Notes: generated by a model from the letters alone, not told the origin. DNA of 52,498 nt from Acidimicrobiia bacterium (GCA_011523635.1 WTGI01000068.1:1-52498), one strand, 5' to 3'. Positions 33,921 to 43,181 are shown, numbered from the stretch's first letter. Numbers and translations: made by a program.

Positions 33921-33944
33921 CCATCCGGCGCGCCGGCTGCGGTT

Positions 33945-33958
33945 AGGAGGTTCTGCTG
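33945..33958 (+). promoter_or_regulatory. Strong Shine-Dalgarno followed by a CTG start
   Basis: AGGAGG (33945-33950) is a perfect ribosome-binding site, but the in-frame codon at standard distance is CTG 33956 (or CTG 33953). The next in-frame ATG, at 34049, has no such site and would cut the first membrane helix. This favours a rare CTG start for the permease. Confidence 0.5.
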
Positions 33959-35116
33959 ACGCTGAACTGGAGACTTGTCCTCGCCCGGCTCGCCGGACCC
34001 GGCCTACTGATCGGCGCCGTCCTGGCGGCGGGTCTCATCGGAGCGGTCATGCTGGCGATTCTGGGAGCCAACCCGCTGACCGGCTACGCGGCGCTGCTGG
34101 ATGGTGCCTTCGGAGGGGCGAAGAACCTGGCCAACAGCGCCCTCAAGGCCATGCCCCTCCTGCTGGTCGGGGTGGGCATCACCATCGCGTTCCGGGCGGG
34201 TGTGATCAACATCGGGGGAGAGGGCCAGATCATCGCGGGAGCGATCCTCTCGACGCTGTTCGTGCTGGGCTTCCCGGATGTGCCCAGCTTCGTTCTCCTG
34301 CCCCTCACGTTCCTCGTCGGCGCCATGGGAGGCGCGATCTGGGGAGGCATGGCCGGCGTCCTGAAATCCTACGCCCGCGTCAACGAGATCCTGAGCACGA
34401 TCATGCTCAACATCATCGCCGTCCAGATTCTCAACCTCCTGTTGCGGGGTCCCCTCATGGACCCGGGCGAGATCGTAAAGGGTTCCCGGATCCCCCATAC
34501 CGAACGCCTGAGCGGCAACGCCGACCTCCCTATCCTGCCCGGTGGGACCCGGCTTCATCTGGGGGTCCTGGTAGCGGTGCTGATGGCCGTAGCCTGCTAT
34601 TTCCTGCTGTTCCGTACCACCCAGGGCCTCCGGCTCCGGGCGGTCGGCCACAACCCGTTCGCCTCCCGGTACGCGGGTATGTCGGTGAAACGCAACGTGG
34701 TGCTGGCGTTCATGTACAGCGGGGCGATGTGCGGTATGGCGGGGGTGACGCTGGTCTTCGGAAGCGAAGGGCACCGGCTGGCGACCGATGGCGGCGCCAC
34801 CACCTTCACAGGCGCGGCCGGATTCAACGGCATCGTGGCCGCTCTGTTCGGGGGCTTGCATCCCCTCTGGACGATCCCGGCATCCTTCCTGTTCGGAGCC
34901 CTACTCGTGGGCGCCAACGCCATGCAGAGAGCGGTCCAGGTTCCGGCCGCCCTGATACTCGCCCTGAACGGTCTGGTCGTCGTCTTCGTCGTGGGGAGCA
35001 TGTACGCTCGGACCCGACTGGCCAGGACTGCTTCCGAGTCGAGGGAGCAGGGTGAGGGAAGCGACAGCCGATCTCCGGAACGGAGCGGGGACCCTGAACC
35101 TAGGAATCCTCCGTGA
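33956..35116 (+). CDS. Nucleoside-type ABC transporter permease 1 (BMP-linked, YufP-like)
   Basis: This ~386-residue membrane permease of the branched-chain/nucleoside class has many hydrophobic segments, GVINIGGEGQIIAGA and the C-terminal-half GLRLRAVGHNPFASRYAGM, as in YufP/RfuC-type proteins. I choose CTG 33956 because a perfect AGGAGG sits 5 bases before it and the extra ~31 residues form a hydrophobic helix with a positive N-terminal flank. ATG 34049 is the conservative alternative (355 residues). The stop overlaps the GTG of permease 2. It forms an importer with the BMP lipoprotein upstream and the ATPase at 36048. Confidence 0.87.
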   Translation: MTLNWRLVLARLAGPGLLIGAVLAAGLIGAVMLAILGANPLTGYAALLDGAFGGAKNLANSALKAMPLLLVGVGITIAFRAGVINIGGEGQIIAGAILSTLFVLGFPDVPSFVLLPLTFLVGAMGGAIWGGMAGVLKSYARVNEILSTIMLNIIAVQILNLLLRGPLMDPGEIVKGSRIPHTERLSGNADLPILPGGTRLHLGVLVAVLMAVACYFLLFRTTQGLRLRAVGHNPFASRYAGMSVKRNVVLAFMYSGAMCGMAGVTLVFGSEGHRLATDGGATTFTGAAGFNGIVAALFGGLHPLWTIPASFLFGALLVGANAMQRAVQVPAALILALNGLVVVFVVGSMYARTRLARTASESREQGEGSDSRSPERSGDPEPRNPP

Positions 35117-36045
35117 GCGATTTCCTCACCGTTTCGGTCTTGCTGGCCACGCTCGCCTCGGGGATACGGCTGGCCACCCCCTTCCTGCTGGCGGCGCTGG
35201 GCGAGACCATCGGACAGCGCAGCGGTGTGCTGAACCTCGGTGTCGAGGGGGTCATGCTCCTGGGGGCCTACGGGGCCTACTACGCGACGCTTCGCACCGA
35301 CAGCATCCTGCTCGGGATCCTGGTGAGCCTGATCGTGGGCGGGGTGATGGGAATCGTGTACGGGGTGGTCACCCTGGCTCTCAAGGCCGAGCAGGGCATC
35401 AGCGGTATCGGCATCTTCATCTTCGGCCTGGGTCTCAGCGATCTCCTGTTCCAGAAGCAGGTCGGGACGCCCACACCCATCGACGGGCTGGGAGATGTGG
35501 CTGTACCCCTTCTGGGAGACCTACCGTGGGTGGGGGAGGTCATCTTCCACCAGAACGTTCTCGTGTACGTGGCCTTTCTCCTGGTGCCGGTCCTGTGGTT
35601 CGTCATCAACCGGACTCCCTTCGGGCTGAACGTGCGGGCGGTGGGGGAGACCCCCGAGGCTGCTGACAGCCTGGGCGTCAGCGTGGACCGGACGCGGTAC
35701 ATCACGATCTTCGTAGGCAATGCCATGGCGGGTCTGGCCGGCGGGGCTCTGGCCCTGGAGTTGGGGATCTTCCAGCAGAACCTCACCAATGGGCACGGGT
35801 TTATCGCTATCGCACTGGTCTACTTCGGTGCTTGGCGGCCCAGCGGGGTGATGGCGGGCGCGATGGTGTTCGGCCTGGTGTCAGCCACCGTCCTGCAATG
35901 GAAGACCCTCGGCATCGTGGTGGGCACCACCGCCAGCATCGTGGGCATGTTCCCGGCCGTGCTGACCATCCTGGTGCTGGTGCTCGTCTCCCGCCGCACC
36001 GGCCAGCCGTCCGCGCTCACCCGACCATTCGAGCGGGGGCACTAG
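35113..36045 (+). CDS. Nucleoside-type ABC transporter permease 2 (YufQ-like)
   Basis: This 310-residue hydrophobic permease contains the family landmarks GETIGQRSGVLNLGVEGVML and LNVRAVGETPEAADSLGV. It starts at GTG 35113, overlapping the stop of permease 1 (GTGA), so the two are translationally coupled. The ATPase begins 2 bases after its stop. About eight to ten membrane segments are visible. Confidence 0.9.
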   Translation: MSDFLTVSVLLATLASGIRLATPFLLAALGETIGQRSGVLNLGVEGVMLLGAYGAYYATLRTDSILLGILVSLIVGGVMGIVYGVVTLALKAEQGISGIGIFIFGLGLSDLLFQKQVGTPTPIDGLGDVAVPLLGDLPWVGEVIFHQNVLVYVAFLLVPVLWFVINRTPFGLNVRAVGETPEAADSLGVSVDRTRYITIFVGNAMAGLAGGALALELGIFQQNLTNGHGFIAIALVYFGAWRPSGVMAGAMVFGLVSATVLQWKTLGIVVGTTASIVGMFPAVLTILVLVLVSRRTGQPSALTRPFERGH

Positions 36046-36047
36046 CC

Positions 36048-37583
36048 ATGCGACCGGCCACGGCCGGAGCGCCGCTCCTCGAGCTGGAGGGGATCACCAA
36101 GCGGTTCCCCGGTGTGGTGGCCAACGACCGGGTCGACTTCGACGTGCGACCGGGTGAAGTCCATACGCTGCTCGGCGAGAACGGAGCGGGCAAGAGCACC
36201 CTGATGAAGATCCTCTACGGCCTGTATCAAGCCGACGAGGGCGAGATAAGGCTCCGAGGGGAGCCGGTGACGATCGAGTCGCCGTCGGATGCGATCGAGC
36301 AGGGCATCGGGATGATCCACCAGCACTTCATGCTGGTACCCACCCTCACCGTGGCGGAGAACGTCGCCTTGGGGCTCCCGTCCGGGCGGCGCCTGATGCA
36401 GGATCTCAGTCCGGTCCAGCAACGCATCAGGGAGCTGTCCGAGATCTACGGGTTGGCGGTCGATCCCGACGCCTACATCTGGCAGCTGGCCGTCGGTGAG
36501 CGCCAGCGGGTGGAGATAATGAAGGCCATCTACCGGGATGTCTCGCTCCTGATCCTCGACGAGCCGACCTCGGTGCTCACCCCCGCCGAGGTCGACGACC
36601 TGTTCGTGACGCTACGCCAGATGACCGATGGTGGTCGCGGGCTGGTGTTCATCTCCCACAAGCTGCACGAGGTCATGAGCCTGTCGGACCGGATAACGGT
36701 GCTGCGAGGCGGCCGGGTCACGGGCCGGACGGTTCCCTCGGAGACCAGCCGGGGACAGCTGGCCCACATGATGGTGGGCCGGGAGGTGCGGCTGGCGCCG
36801 AGGCGGAGCGAGTCCGATGTCGCCGATGCGCGCCTCACGATCAGCGCCCTCGAGGTTCTCGGAGACCGCGGCACCCCGGCGGTTACCGACTTCGACCTCG
36901 AAGTCCGCAGCGGCGAGGTGGTGGGAATCGCGGGGGTCTCCGGCAACGGGCAGCGCGAGCTGGCCGAGGCGCTGGCCGGTCTGCGTCCGGTCGCCTCGGG
37001 GACCGTCGTCATGAACGGAGTCGATACCACCACCAAGACACCCAAGGAGATCCGCCGGCTCGGAGTCTCCTACATCCCCGAAGAGAGGATGCGGGACGGC
37101 GCCATCGGCGAGTTCAGCGTCGCCGAGAACCTGATCCTCACCAGCCATGATCTGCCGCCCACCAGCCGGCGCGGGTTCCTCAACTTCAAGGAGATCGAGA
37201 CCGGATGCTCCGACCTGGTCCGGCGGTTCACGGTGAAGACACCTTCGCTGGAGACGCCCACCTCCAACCTGTCGGGAGGCAACATCCAGAAGCTGATCAT
37301 CGCCCGGGAGCTATCCGGAGAACCCGAGGTCCTCATCGCCTCCCAACCCACCCGAGGGGTTGACATCGGGGCGGCCGAGTACATCCACACCGTCCTGATG
37401 GATCAGCGGGCCGGGGGGATCGCCATCCTGCTGATCTCGGAGGATCTCGACGAGGTGATCGGCCTCTCGGACCGGATAGCCGTGATGTTCGAGGGCCGGA
37501 TCATGGGCACTCTCGATCAGGAGGAAGCAACCGTCCAGCGGCTTGGCCTGCTGATGGCGGGGGTGTCCGAGGGAGAGGAATGA
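36048..37583 (+). CDS. Nucleoside/sugar-type ABC transporter ATPase with two ABC domains (YufO-like)
   Basis: This 511-residue duplicated ATPase energises the BMP-linked importer. Domain 1 has Walker [10 protein letters not shown] (43-51), the loop [15 protein letters not shown], signature VGERQ and [11 protein letters not shown]. Domain 2 has a degenerate P-loop ([14 protein letters not shown]) but the signature LSGGN and ASQPTRGVD, as in RbsA/YufO relatives. Here it comes last in the operon, after the permeases. Many homologous operons place it directly after the binding protein. The ATG at 36048 follows the permease stop by 2 bases. Confidence 0.92.
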   Translation: MRPATAGAPLLELEGITKRFPGVVANDRVDFDVRPGEVHTLLGENGAGKSTLMKILYGLYQADEGEIRLRGEPVTIESPSDAIEQGIGMIHQHFMLVPTLTVAENVALGLPSGRRLMQDLSPVQQRIRELSEIYGLAVDPDAYIWQLAVGERQRVEIMKAIYRDVSLLILDEPTSVLTPAEVDDLFVTLRQMTDGGRGLVFISHKLHEVMSLSDRITVLRGGRVTGRTVPSETSRGQLAHMMVGREVRLAPRRSESDVADARLTISALEVLGDRGTPAVTDFDLEVRSGEVVGIAGVSGNGQRELAEALAGLRPVASGTVVMNGVDTTTKTPKEIRRLGVSYIPEERMRDGAIGEFSVAENLILTSHDLPPTSRRGFLNFKEIETGCSDLVRRFTVKTPSLETPTSNLSGGNIQKLIIARELSGEPEVLIASQPTRGVDIGAAEYIHTVLMDQRAGGIAILLISEDLDEVIGLSDRIAVMFEGRIMGTLDQEEATVQRLGLLMAGVSEGEE

Positions 37584-37682
37584 GAGAGGTCGCCGGCGCG
37601 ACGGACCAGCTACGGAGCGGTTCGGGGCCTACGTACCGGCCGGGTCTGCAGGGCTCTCCTCCCTCCGATCGGTCGCGAAGAC

Positions 37683-39302
37683 TCATGTTGTTGTCGGGGG
37701 GTAGCCGTCGGCGACCAGGACGCCGGGGTTTAGGATTCCCTTCGGGTCCAGGTGCGCCTTGGCGCGGGCCAGCACGTCGCCGAACAGCGGGGGCCTCTGG
37801 CGCTCGTACCACGGTTGGTGATCGCGGCCGATGGCGTGGTGGTGGGTGATGGTCCCGCCGTGGTCGATCACCGCGTCGGAGACGGCGCGCTTGATCTCCC
37901 ACCATTGCTCCAGCATCGAACCCGGGTCTGCGGCGCAGTGGAACGCGAAGTAGGGGGCGGGACCGTCCGGATAGGCGTGGCTGAACCGGCACGACACGGC
38001 TCCCTCCCGGCCGGTCGCCTCGCGGATGGCGTCCTGGGATGCCATGCGGACGTTGTGGTAGAACGACTCGAAGCGGTCCCAGGTGATGGCCGACTCGAAC
38101 GTATCAGAGATGATGCCTAGCGGGGTGAGGGCCTCCCGGTTGTAGGGCATCCTGATGAAGGCCTCACGCCAGGCGCCCGCCGCTCCGGTCAGGTGGGCGT
38201 TCGGGTCGCTCCGCCAATCGGCATCCGCCACGCCGCCCTGATCCAGGGCGCACTCTTCCGCCAGGTCCATCCATGCGTCGACGGGACGATCGGCCGACTC
38301 GAAGGAGATCACCATCAGCGTGAACGAACCGTCGCCGGCCCCGTTCACGGCCAGTTCCACCCCGTCCACGATCCTCACGTTGGCGGGGTAGAGGCCTGCC
38401 TGCGCGATCGCCCGCACCGCCCCGGAGGCCTGGACGAAGTCGGGGAATCGGAACCCGGCCGTCGCCTTGAACCGCACCCGCCCCTGGACTCGCACCCAGG
38501 CTTCGGTGATGATCCCTAGCGATCCCTCGGAGCCGATGGCCAGGCGGTCGGGGCTAGGACCGGCGCCCGATCCCGGCAGCCGCCGCGACTCCATGCGCCC
38601 GGCAGGCGTGACCATGGTGACGTTCTCCACGAGGTCGTCGATGTGGGTGTACAGGGTTGCGAAGTGGCCACCCGAGCGGGTGGCGATCCAGCCTCCCAAG
38701 GTGGAGTGCTGGAAGGACTGGGGGAAGTGGCGGAGGGTCACCCCGTGCGGTTTGAGGGCGGCCTCGAGTTCGGGACCGCGGGCCCCGCCCTGGATGCGCG
38801 CCGCCCGTGACAGCGTGTCCACCTCGAGCACCCGGTTCATCCGGCTCATGTCCAGGGTGACCACACCGGCGAAACCGCCGGCCACGTCCGGAGTCACCCC
38901 GCCCACGACCGACGAACCACCTCCGAACGGGATGAGAGCGGCCCCCTCCTCGCCCGTCCAGTCCAGCAGAGCCGCTACGTCGGCCTCGTTCCGTGGGTAT
39001 GCGATGACGTCCGGGGCATGGGCGAAGTCCCGGGCGAAGATCCTGATCGAGTCGGGCTGGGACTGTCCGAAGCTGTGCAGGATGCGCTCGTACGGTTCCT
39101 GCGTGCATAGGGGAGCGAGGCTTGCCGGAGGGGCCAGGCGTGGTGGCGAGAGTGGTATGTCGTCCAGCCGCGGTATCGCTCCCGTTCCGGATCCGACTAG
39201 CCCGTACCTGGCGGCGAGGGTATCGAGCAGTGCGTCCCGATCGGACGCCGCAAGGCCGTCCCCCTCGTATCCCCAACCCCAATACTTGAGCCGCTTCGTC
39301 AT
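37683..39302 (-). CDS. FAD-binding oxidase/dehydrogenase of the vanillyl-alcohol-oxidase fold (ADAPS/GlcD-like)
   Basis: This ~539-residue flavoprotein has an N-terminal FAD-binding (FAD_binding_4) domain with PFGGGSSVVGG (125-135) and SEGSLGIIT. The C-terminal half has a His-rich ITHHHAIGRDHQ and ends LDPKGILNPG. The HHH and N-terminal KYWGWGYEG suggest the alkyl-dihydroxyacetone-phosphate-synthase-like branch rather than plain glycolate oxidase, although true function may be any D-2-hydroxy-acid or related oxidation. I prefer ATG 39302; GTG 39332 adds 10 residues. It is convergent with the BMP operon and divergent from the macro-domain gene. Confidence 0.87.
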   Translation of the reverse strand: MTKRLKYWGWGYEGDGLAASDRDALLDTLAARYGLVGSGTGAIPRLDDIPLSPPRLAPPASLAPLCTQEPYERILHSFGQSQPDSIRIFARDFAHAPDVIAYPRNEADVAALLDWTGEEGAALIPFGGGSSVVGGVTPDVAGGFAGVVTLDMSRMNRVLEVDTLSRAARIQGGARGPELEAALKPHGVTLRHFPQSFQHSTLGGWIATRSGGHFATLYTHIDDLVENVTMVTPAGRMESRRLPGSGAGPSPDRLAIGSEGSLGIITEAWVRVQGRVRFKATAGFRFPDFVQASGAVRAIAQAGLYPANVRIVDGVELAVNGAGDGSFTLMVISFESADRPVDAWMDLAEECALDQGGVADADWRSDPNAHLTGAAGAWREAFIRMPYNREALTPLGIISDTFESAITWDRFESFYHNVRMASQDAIREATGREGAVSCRFSHAYPDGPAPYFAFHCAADPGSMLEQWWEIKRAVSDAVIDHGGTITHHHAIGRDHQPWYERQRPPLFGDVLARAKAHLDPKGILNPGVLVADGYPPTTT

Positions 39303-39467
39303 CCGGACCGCCGATTCCTCTCCACCGTGCACGATGAAGACGTCACCCTAACCACCCCGCTAAGCAGGTCCCACTATCCGGGTGCGTGACGGGCGGTGCC
39401 GTGAATGTGTCCCACGGTCTCGGTATGGTCAATTCCAGTGGTCTCCACTTCGGGTTACAGACGTGGA

Positions 39468-39485
39468 GGAGGAGGAGGGGAGTTG
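39468..39485 (+). promoter_or_regulatory. Purine-rich ribosome-binding site before a TTG start
   Basis: A run of GGAGGAGGAGGAGGGG (39465-39480) ends 2 bases before TTG 39483. Part of the run is at the right distance for ribosome binding, and no ATG or GTG suits the conserved N-terminus of the macro-domain protein. Confidence 0.55.
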
Positions 39486-40046
39486 AAGGATCAGACGGTG
39501 ACGGTGGTCCAGGGGGACATCACGGCAGCATCTGTCGATGTGATCGTCAATGCTGCCAACGAGTATCTTCGCCATGGTGGCGGGCTGGCCGCCGCTCTGG
39601 CCGCGGCAGGCGGTGAGGAGTTCCTGGCTGATTCCGACCGATGGGTGTCCGAGCACGGCCCGGTCCGGTCCGGCGAGGCGGCTGTCACCGTCGGTGGCCG
39701 GTTGCGGGCAGGATGGGTCGTCCACGTCGTCGGACCCCGCTACCGGAAGGGGCAGGACAACCCAGCCATGCTGCGGGAGGCCGTTCGGGCGGCCCTGGAC
39801 GCCTCGGCCGGGGTCGACGCCGGCACCGTGGCCATGCCGGCCATCTCCTCGGGCGTGTTCGGCTATCCGCTGGAGCCCGCCACCGAGGTCATCGCCGCCG
39901 AATGCGTCCGGTGGGTGCGAGAGAATCCCGGTGTCCTGAGCGAGATACGGTTGGTCGGCTATGACCGCCGGACAGCGGATGCCTTCCGGCGCGGGTTGGA
40001 CGAAGCAACTGCCGAGCTATCGCCAAGAGGGGAAGGCACACGATGA
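39483..40046 (+). CDS. Macro-domain protein (ADP-ribose-binding)
   Basis: This 187-residue single-domain protein has GDIT, the ADP-ribose pocket VIVNAANEYLRHGGGLAAAL (~19-38) and AISSGVFGYP, all typical. Macro domains bind ADP-ribose derivatives. Some remove ADP-ribose from proteins or deacylate O-acetyl-ADP-ribose. The asparagine in NAAN and the Gly-rich loop used for catalysis in MacroD-like enzymes are present. The stop overlaps the ATG of the next gene. The start is TTG 39483, based on the ribosome site and the conserved beginning VTVVQGDIT. Confidence 0.9.
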   Translation: MKDQTVTVVQGDITAASVDVIVNAANEYLRHGGGLAAALAAAGGEEFLADSDRWVSEHGPVRSGEAAVTVGGRLRAGWVVHVVGPRYRKGQDNPAMLREAVRAALDASAGVDAGTVAMPAISSGVFGYPLEPATEVIAAECVRWVRENPGVLSEIRLVGYDRRTADAFRRGLDEATAELSPRGEGTR

Positions 40047-40414
40047 CGGTCCGCCAGCTGACCGAGCTCATTTCCCGCGCGCCCTGGAGGGAAGCGGTCA
40101 CCTACCGGGACACGTGGCCCCACGAGTACGTGCTGTCCGAGAAGGACGGGCAGCAGGAACTGCTGGAGTCGGTCTGCGAGCGGTTCCGCGCGGGGGAGGG
40201 CGTTGCCGGCCGCTTCTTCCGCATGAAGAACAGTTATCTGTTCATCGGAGACCACAAGTACTGGCTCATGACCCACTGGGACAGGATCGAGCCGGGAGTC
40301 AACTACGTGCTGAACCGTGCTCCCCTCTACCGCGACCGCCGGGACTTCGTGATCCAGCCCGGAGACACGGGAAAGCCCGGGGACTACCCGTCCGATCCCG
40401 CGTTTCGCGGCTGA
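40043..40414 (+). CDS. Small protein of unknown function coupled to the macro-domain gene
   Basis: This is a 123-residue protein I do not recognise. It is soluble and rich in aromatic residues (WREAVTYRDTWPHEYV, FFRMKNSYLF, YWLMTHWDR, YVLNRAPLYRDRRDF), with no membrane segment or signal. Its ATG overlaps the macro-gene stop (ATGA), so the two products are made together and may work together. Many Arg and Trp/Tyr pairs look like a nucleotide- or nucleic-acid-binding fold, but that is only an impression. It could be a partner, substrate or toxin/antitoxin-like companion of the macro protein. Confidence 0.8.
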   Translation: MTVRQLTELISRAPWREAVTYRDTWPHEYVLSEKDGQQELLESVCERFRAGEGVAGRFFRMKNSYLFIGDHKYWLMTHWDRIEPGVNYVLNRAPLYRDRRDFVIQPGDTGKPGDYPSDPAFRG

Positions 40415-40416
40415 AG

Positions 40417-40433
40417 CCCTCCCATCCGGAGGG
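40417..40433. terminator. Hairpin between convergent genes
   Basis: CCCTCC (40417-40422), loop CATCC, GGAGGG (40428-40433) forms a perfect 6-bp GC-rich stem, 2 bases after the small gene's stop and 13 bases before the end of the minus-strand SnoaL gene. Its position makes it a likely bidirectional terminator. Confidence 0.5.
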
Positions 40434-40446
40434 TCACGAGGTTCGG

Positions 40447-40824
40447 CTAGTAGGCGCGGACGTCGGCGATCTTGCCTTCCCGGAAGGTGTAGATGTACAC
40501 CTCGTCAGCATCCAGTGGTTCTCCGACCGACCTTCCGGCAAACGGCCGCTTGGCCGTACCGCGGGCGATCACCTCCAGGGCGATGACATCGCCGTCTCCG
40601 TAGATACCGACGATTTCGTTGCAGAAACCGTCTAAGGCGTCGAAGGCGTCCTCGATCCACTTGCCGACGGCTCGGTTCCCTTTCAGACGGCGCCCGAAAC
40701 GGATGATGTTCACGTCGACATCGTCCGTGTAATAGGAGGCGAACCGGTCGATGTCGCCGGCGTTGAGCGCCCCGACCATGTCCGCCACGACCGCCCGGTT
40801 GCCTGTCTCCTCCCGGTAGCTCAC
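40447..40824 (-). CDS. SnoaL/nuclear-transport-factor-2-like domain protein
   Basis: This 125-residue protein has the NTF2-like layout: VADMVGALNAGDIDRFASYYTDDVDV at the start and ADEVYIYTFREGKIADVRAY at the C-terminus, the ending usual in SnoaL-like proteins. These cone-shaped proteins act as ketosteroid-isomerase-like enzymes, cyclases, dehydratases or small-molecule binders. The GTG at 40824 overlaps the lactonase-like gene stop. It is the last gene of the 11-gene minus operon. The catalytic role is unknown. A polar Asp/His pair needed for isomerase function cannot be assigned with confidence. Confidence 0.85.
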   Translation of the reverse strand: MSYREETGNRAVVADMVGALNAGDIDRFASYYTDDVDVNIIRFGRRLKGNRAVGKWIEDAFDALDGFCNEIVGIYGDGDVIALEVIARGTAKRPFAGRSVGEPLDADEVYIYTFREGKIADVRAY

Positions 40825-41618
40825 CCGACCGGCTCCATGTCGAACGCCTCGAGGTGGTGGGCCGGGAGTAGCTGGGTGCCCGCCTCGTCGCGTATGCGCA
40901 CCACGCTGTTGTAGGCGGCGAACAGGTCGGTATGGCCCCCAGGGGGGATCACCTCGTACTTGGCGGTCTTCAGGATCTCCGGATCGGGGAAGTAGTTCTC
41001 CCATATCGTGCAGAGTCCGGCGATCACGTAGCGCCCTCGCGGGGTCTCCACCGCGATCGATTGGCCGCCCGGCGTGTGGCCGGGGGTGAAAAGTACGTCG
41101 AGTCCCGGAACCAGTTGCTGGTCGCCTTCGGTCAGTTCAAGTCCCCCTACGGCCATCTCCTCGTATCGATAGTCGGGGGCGAAACCCGAGGCGATGAAGG
41201 GATGCGGCGGGAGTGCGTCCCACTCCTTGCGCTGGACGATGACCTTTGTGTCGGGGAACAGGGGCAGGTTCATGCAATGGTCCCAGTCGAGGTGGGTGAG
41301 GACGATGAAGTCGATGTCATCGGTGCCGAGTCCGTGGTCGGCCAGCAGATCGTCCAGAGAACGGATGTTGATCACGTCAGCGAACTCCTCGCCGGCATGC
41401 CGGAGCTTGGACTCCCCCGGGGGCTTTATGTGGTTTGCGTACTCCTCGGCGCTACAGCCCACGTCGACCAGGACGTTGAGGCCCCGCTCCGCATCCTGGA
41501 TCAGCCAGGAAACGTAGGGGAGATCGATCTTCTCCCCGAAGTTGTGGAGGAAGGTGAAGCGGGACTTCTCGCGCTGCGGCCCGTAGGCCATTACCAGAGG
41601 GGTGATCGTGAACGGCAT
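40821..41618 (-). CDS. MBL-fold hydrolase, N-acyl-homoserine-lactonase-like
   Basis: This 265-residue metallo-beta-lactamase-fold protein has the metal motif THLDWDHC (His109, Asp111, Asp113, His114) in place of the usual HxHxDH. The rest is family-like: VDVGC, GHTPGGQSI and PAHH. The Asp-for-His variant is seen in some lactonase-type members, and it may change metal preference. AGGAG precedes the ATG. The stop overlaps the SnoaL start. Within the TenA/ABC operon it could open a lactone or ester product. A quorum-quenching role is possible but not favoured by context. Confidence 0.87.
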   Translation of the reverse strand: MPFTITPLVMAYGPQREKSRFTFLHNFGEKIDLPYVSWLIQDAERGLNVLVDVGCSAEEYANHIKPPGESKLRHAGEEFADVINIRSLDDLLADHGLGTDDIDFIVLTHLDWDHCMNLPLFPDTKVIVQRKEWDALPPHPFIASGFAPDYRYEEMAVGGLELTEGDQQLVPGLDVLFTPGHTPGGQSIAVETPRGRYVIAGLCTIWENYFPDPEILKTAKYEVIPPGGHTDLFAAYNSVVRIRDEAGTQLLPAHHLEAFDMEPVG

Positions 41619-41623
41619 CTATT

Positions 41624-43177
41624 TCACTCCTGTGGTGGTGTCCGGGCGTTGTACGTGTAGGCGGGAGCCAGCGGCCTCAGAGCCCACTCCCGGTAGAAGT
41701 CCAGAACGTAGGGCTCCACGTCGGCGGCAAGTCGGGCCTCACGGCGGCCCTGCTCGGTCGACACCCAGATCCTCTCGCGGCCGGCCTCGGCGAAGTCGGC
41801 CAGGATCCGGTCCTCGTCCACCGTAGTGAACCGTCCGTCGTCGAGAACGATCCGGCCGGCGATCATCACCGTCTCCAGGTCGGAGCCGGATGCCCTGTCC
41901 AGAAGTACATCCAGGATCGGTACCGACCCGTACTTGGGCTGGGGCCACGCGAGGCGTTCCTTGGTGACCACCAGGAGGTCTGCTTCCTTGCCCTCGGCAA
42001 GCGACCCCAGTGCCGCCTCCTGGCGGATGGCCCGGGCACCGCTCGAAGCCGCCCGGCGCAGTACCTCCAGCGAGTCCATGCGCCCGATCTCCAGCTCCCC
42101 GGGGATCCGTTGCAGGTACAGGGCGAGACGGAGCTCCTGGAAAAAGTCCTCGATGTCCGAGAAGGAAATCGAGTCGGTTCCGAACGCCAATGCGGCGCCC
42201 GAATCGAGGATGTCACGGGCTCGGGCGATTCCGGTGCTGAGACGCAGGTTCGACCCGGGATTGTTCACGGCAACTGCGCCGGTGTCGGCCAGGATCCGGA
42301 TGTCCTCATCCGTTGCCCAGACGAAGTGAGCGCAACTCACGTCGGGCCCCAGAACCCCGATGTCGGCGAGCCTGCGCATGGCGGTCTTGCCGTAGGTCTC
42401 GAGGTTGAACAGCATCTCCGACCGGGTCTCGAGGGCGTGGGTCGTGATACCCGTGTCGTACTCATCCGCAAGTCGCCGGTTCAGAAGGTACAGATCGTCG
42501 GAGCACGCAGGTGTCCAGTCGGGCGCGAGGATCACCCGGAGCCGACCGTCGTGACCGTCCCACTCGGCGTGGACCCGGCGGTAGGCGGCCACCACGTCGT
42601 CGGTGGGCCACGCGTAGCCCATGGTCGATTCCCGCACCTGGCGGGCCAGTTCGTCCGGAAGGGAGGCGAGGAAGGCCTCGTCGGGCGCATGAACGTAGAT
42701 GTTCTCGTCCCGGGTGACCATGCCGAGGGCGACCCGCATCCCGATGGTGCGGTAGGCGTCCAGGATGGGGGGATTGCCGAAGTCGTGCAGCGAAGGGTTC
42801 CCGTAGTTGAAGTCGACCGCGCCCGTCTGCCCACCCCTGATAGCCCGCATCAGCGCCACCAGGATGATGGTCCGGATGTCGTCGTCGCTCATGGCGCGGC
42901 GGAAGATGCGGGTGTTCATCCGCTCGAAGACGAACTGGAACAGGCCGGGCGAACCGGCCCCCATCGAATGGAAGTGGCCGTTGATGAAGCCCGGCATGAC
43001 GATATGTCCCGGCGAGCCGACCACCCGGTCGAACGGACCTCTGCGTTCCAGCTCCGCCCGCGGTCCCACGGCGGTGACGTGGCGGCCCTCGACGATCAGG
43101 GCGCCATCCGCGATGACGTCCTGGTCTCCTCCGGCCAGTGCGACGACCGGATCCCCGGTGACGAGCAGCCGGCTCAT
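41624..43177 (-). CDS. Amidohydrolase, ATZ/TRZ or cytosine-deaminase-like
   Basis: This 517-residue metal-dependent hydrolase has an N-terminal composite beta domain, then MPGFINGHFHSMG (His68, His70), TTHALETRSE, SCAHFVWATDED and the catalytic AFGTDS. These give the full mononuclear metal set of ATZ/TRZ deaminases (members remove amino groups from N-heterocycles, such as cytosine, guanine, s-triazines or thiohydantoins). The ATG at 43177 is 4 bases after the TenA-like gene stop. Frames upstream belong to that gene. The context suggests a deamination or ring-opening step on an aminopyrimidine-like molecule. Confidence 0.87.
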   Translation of the reverse strand: MSRLLVTGDPVVALAGGDQDVIADGALIVEGRHVTAVGPRAELERRGPFDRVVGSPGHIVMPGFINGHFHSMGAGSPGLFQFVFERMNTRIFRRAMSDDDIRTIILVALMRAIRGGQTGAVDFNYGNPSLHDFGNPPILDAYRTIGMRVALGMVTRDENIYVHAPDEAFLASLPDELARQVRESTMGYAWPTDDVVAAYRRVHAEWDGHDGRLRVILAPDWTPACSDDLYLLNRRLADEYDTGITTHALETRSEMLFNLETYGKTAMRRLADIGVLGPDVSCAHFVWATDEDIRILADTGAVAVNNPGSNLRLSTGIARARDILDSGAALAFGTDSISFSDIEDFFQELRLALYLQRIPGELEIGRMDSLEVLRRAASSGARAIRQEAALGSLAEGKEADLLVVTKERLAWPQPKYGSVPILDVLLDRASGSDLETVMIAGRIVLDDGRFTTVDEDRILADFAEAGRERIWVSTEQGRREARLAADVEPYVLDFYREWALRPLAPAYTYNARTPPQE

Positions 43178-43181
43178 GGAG

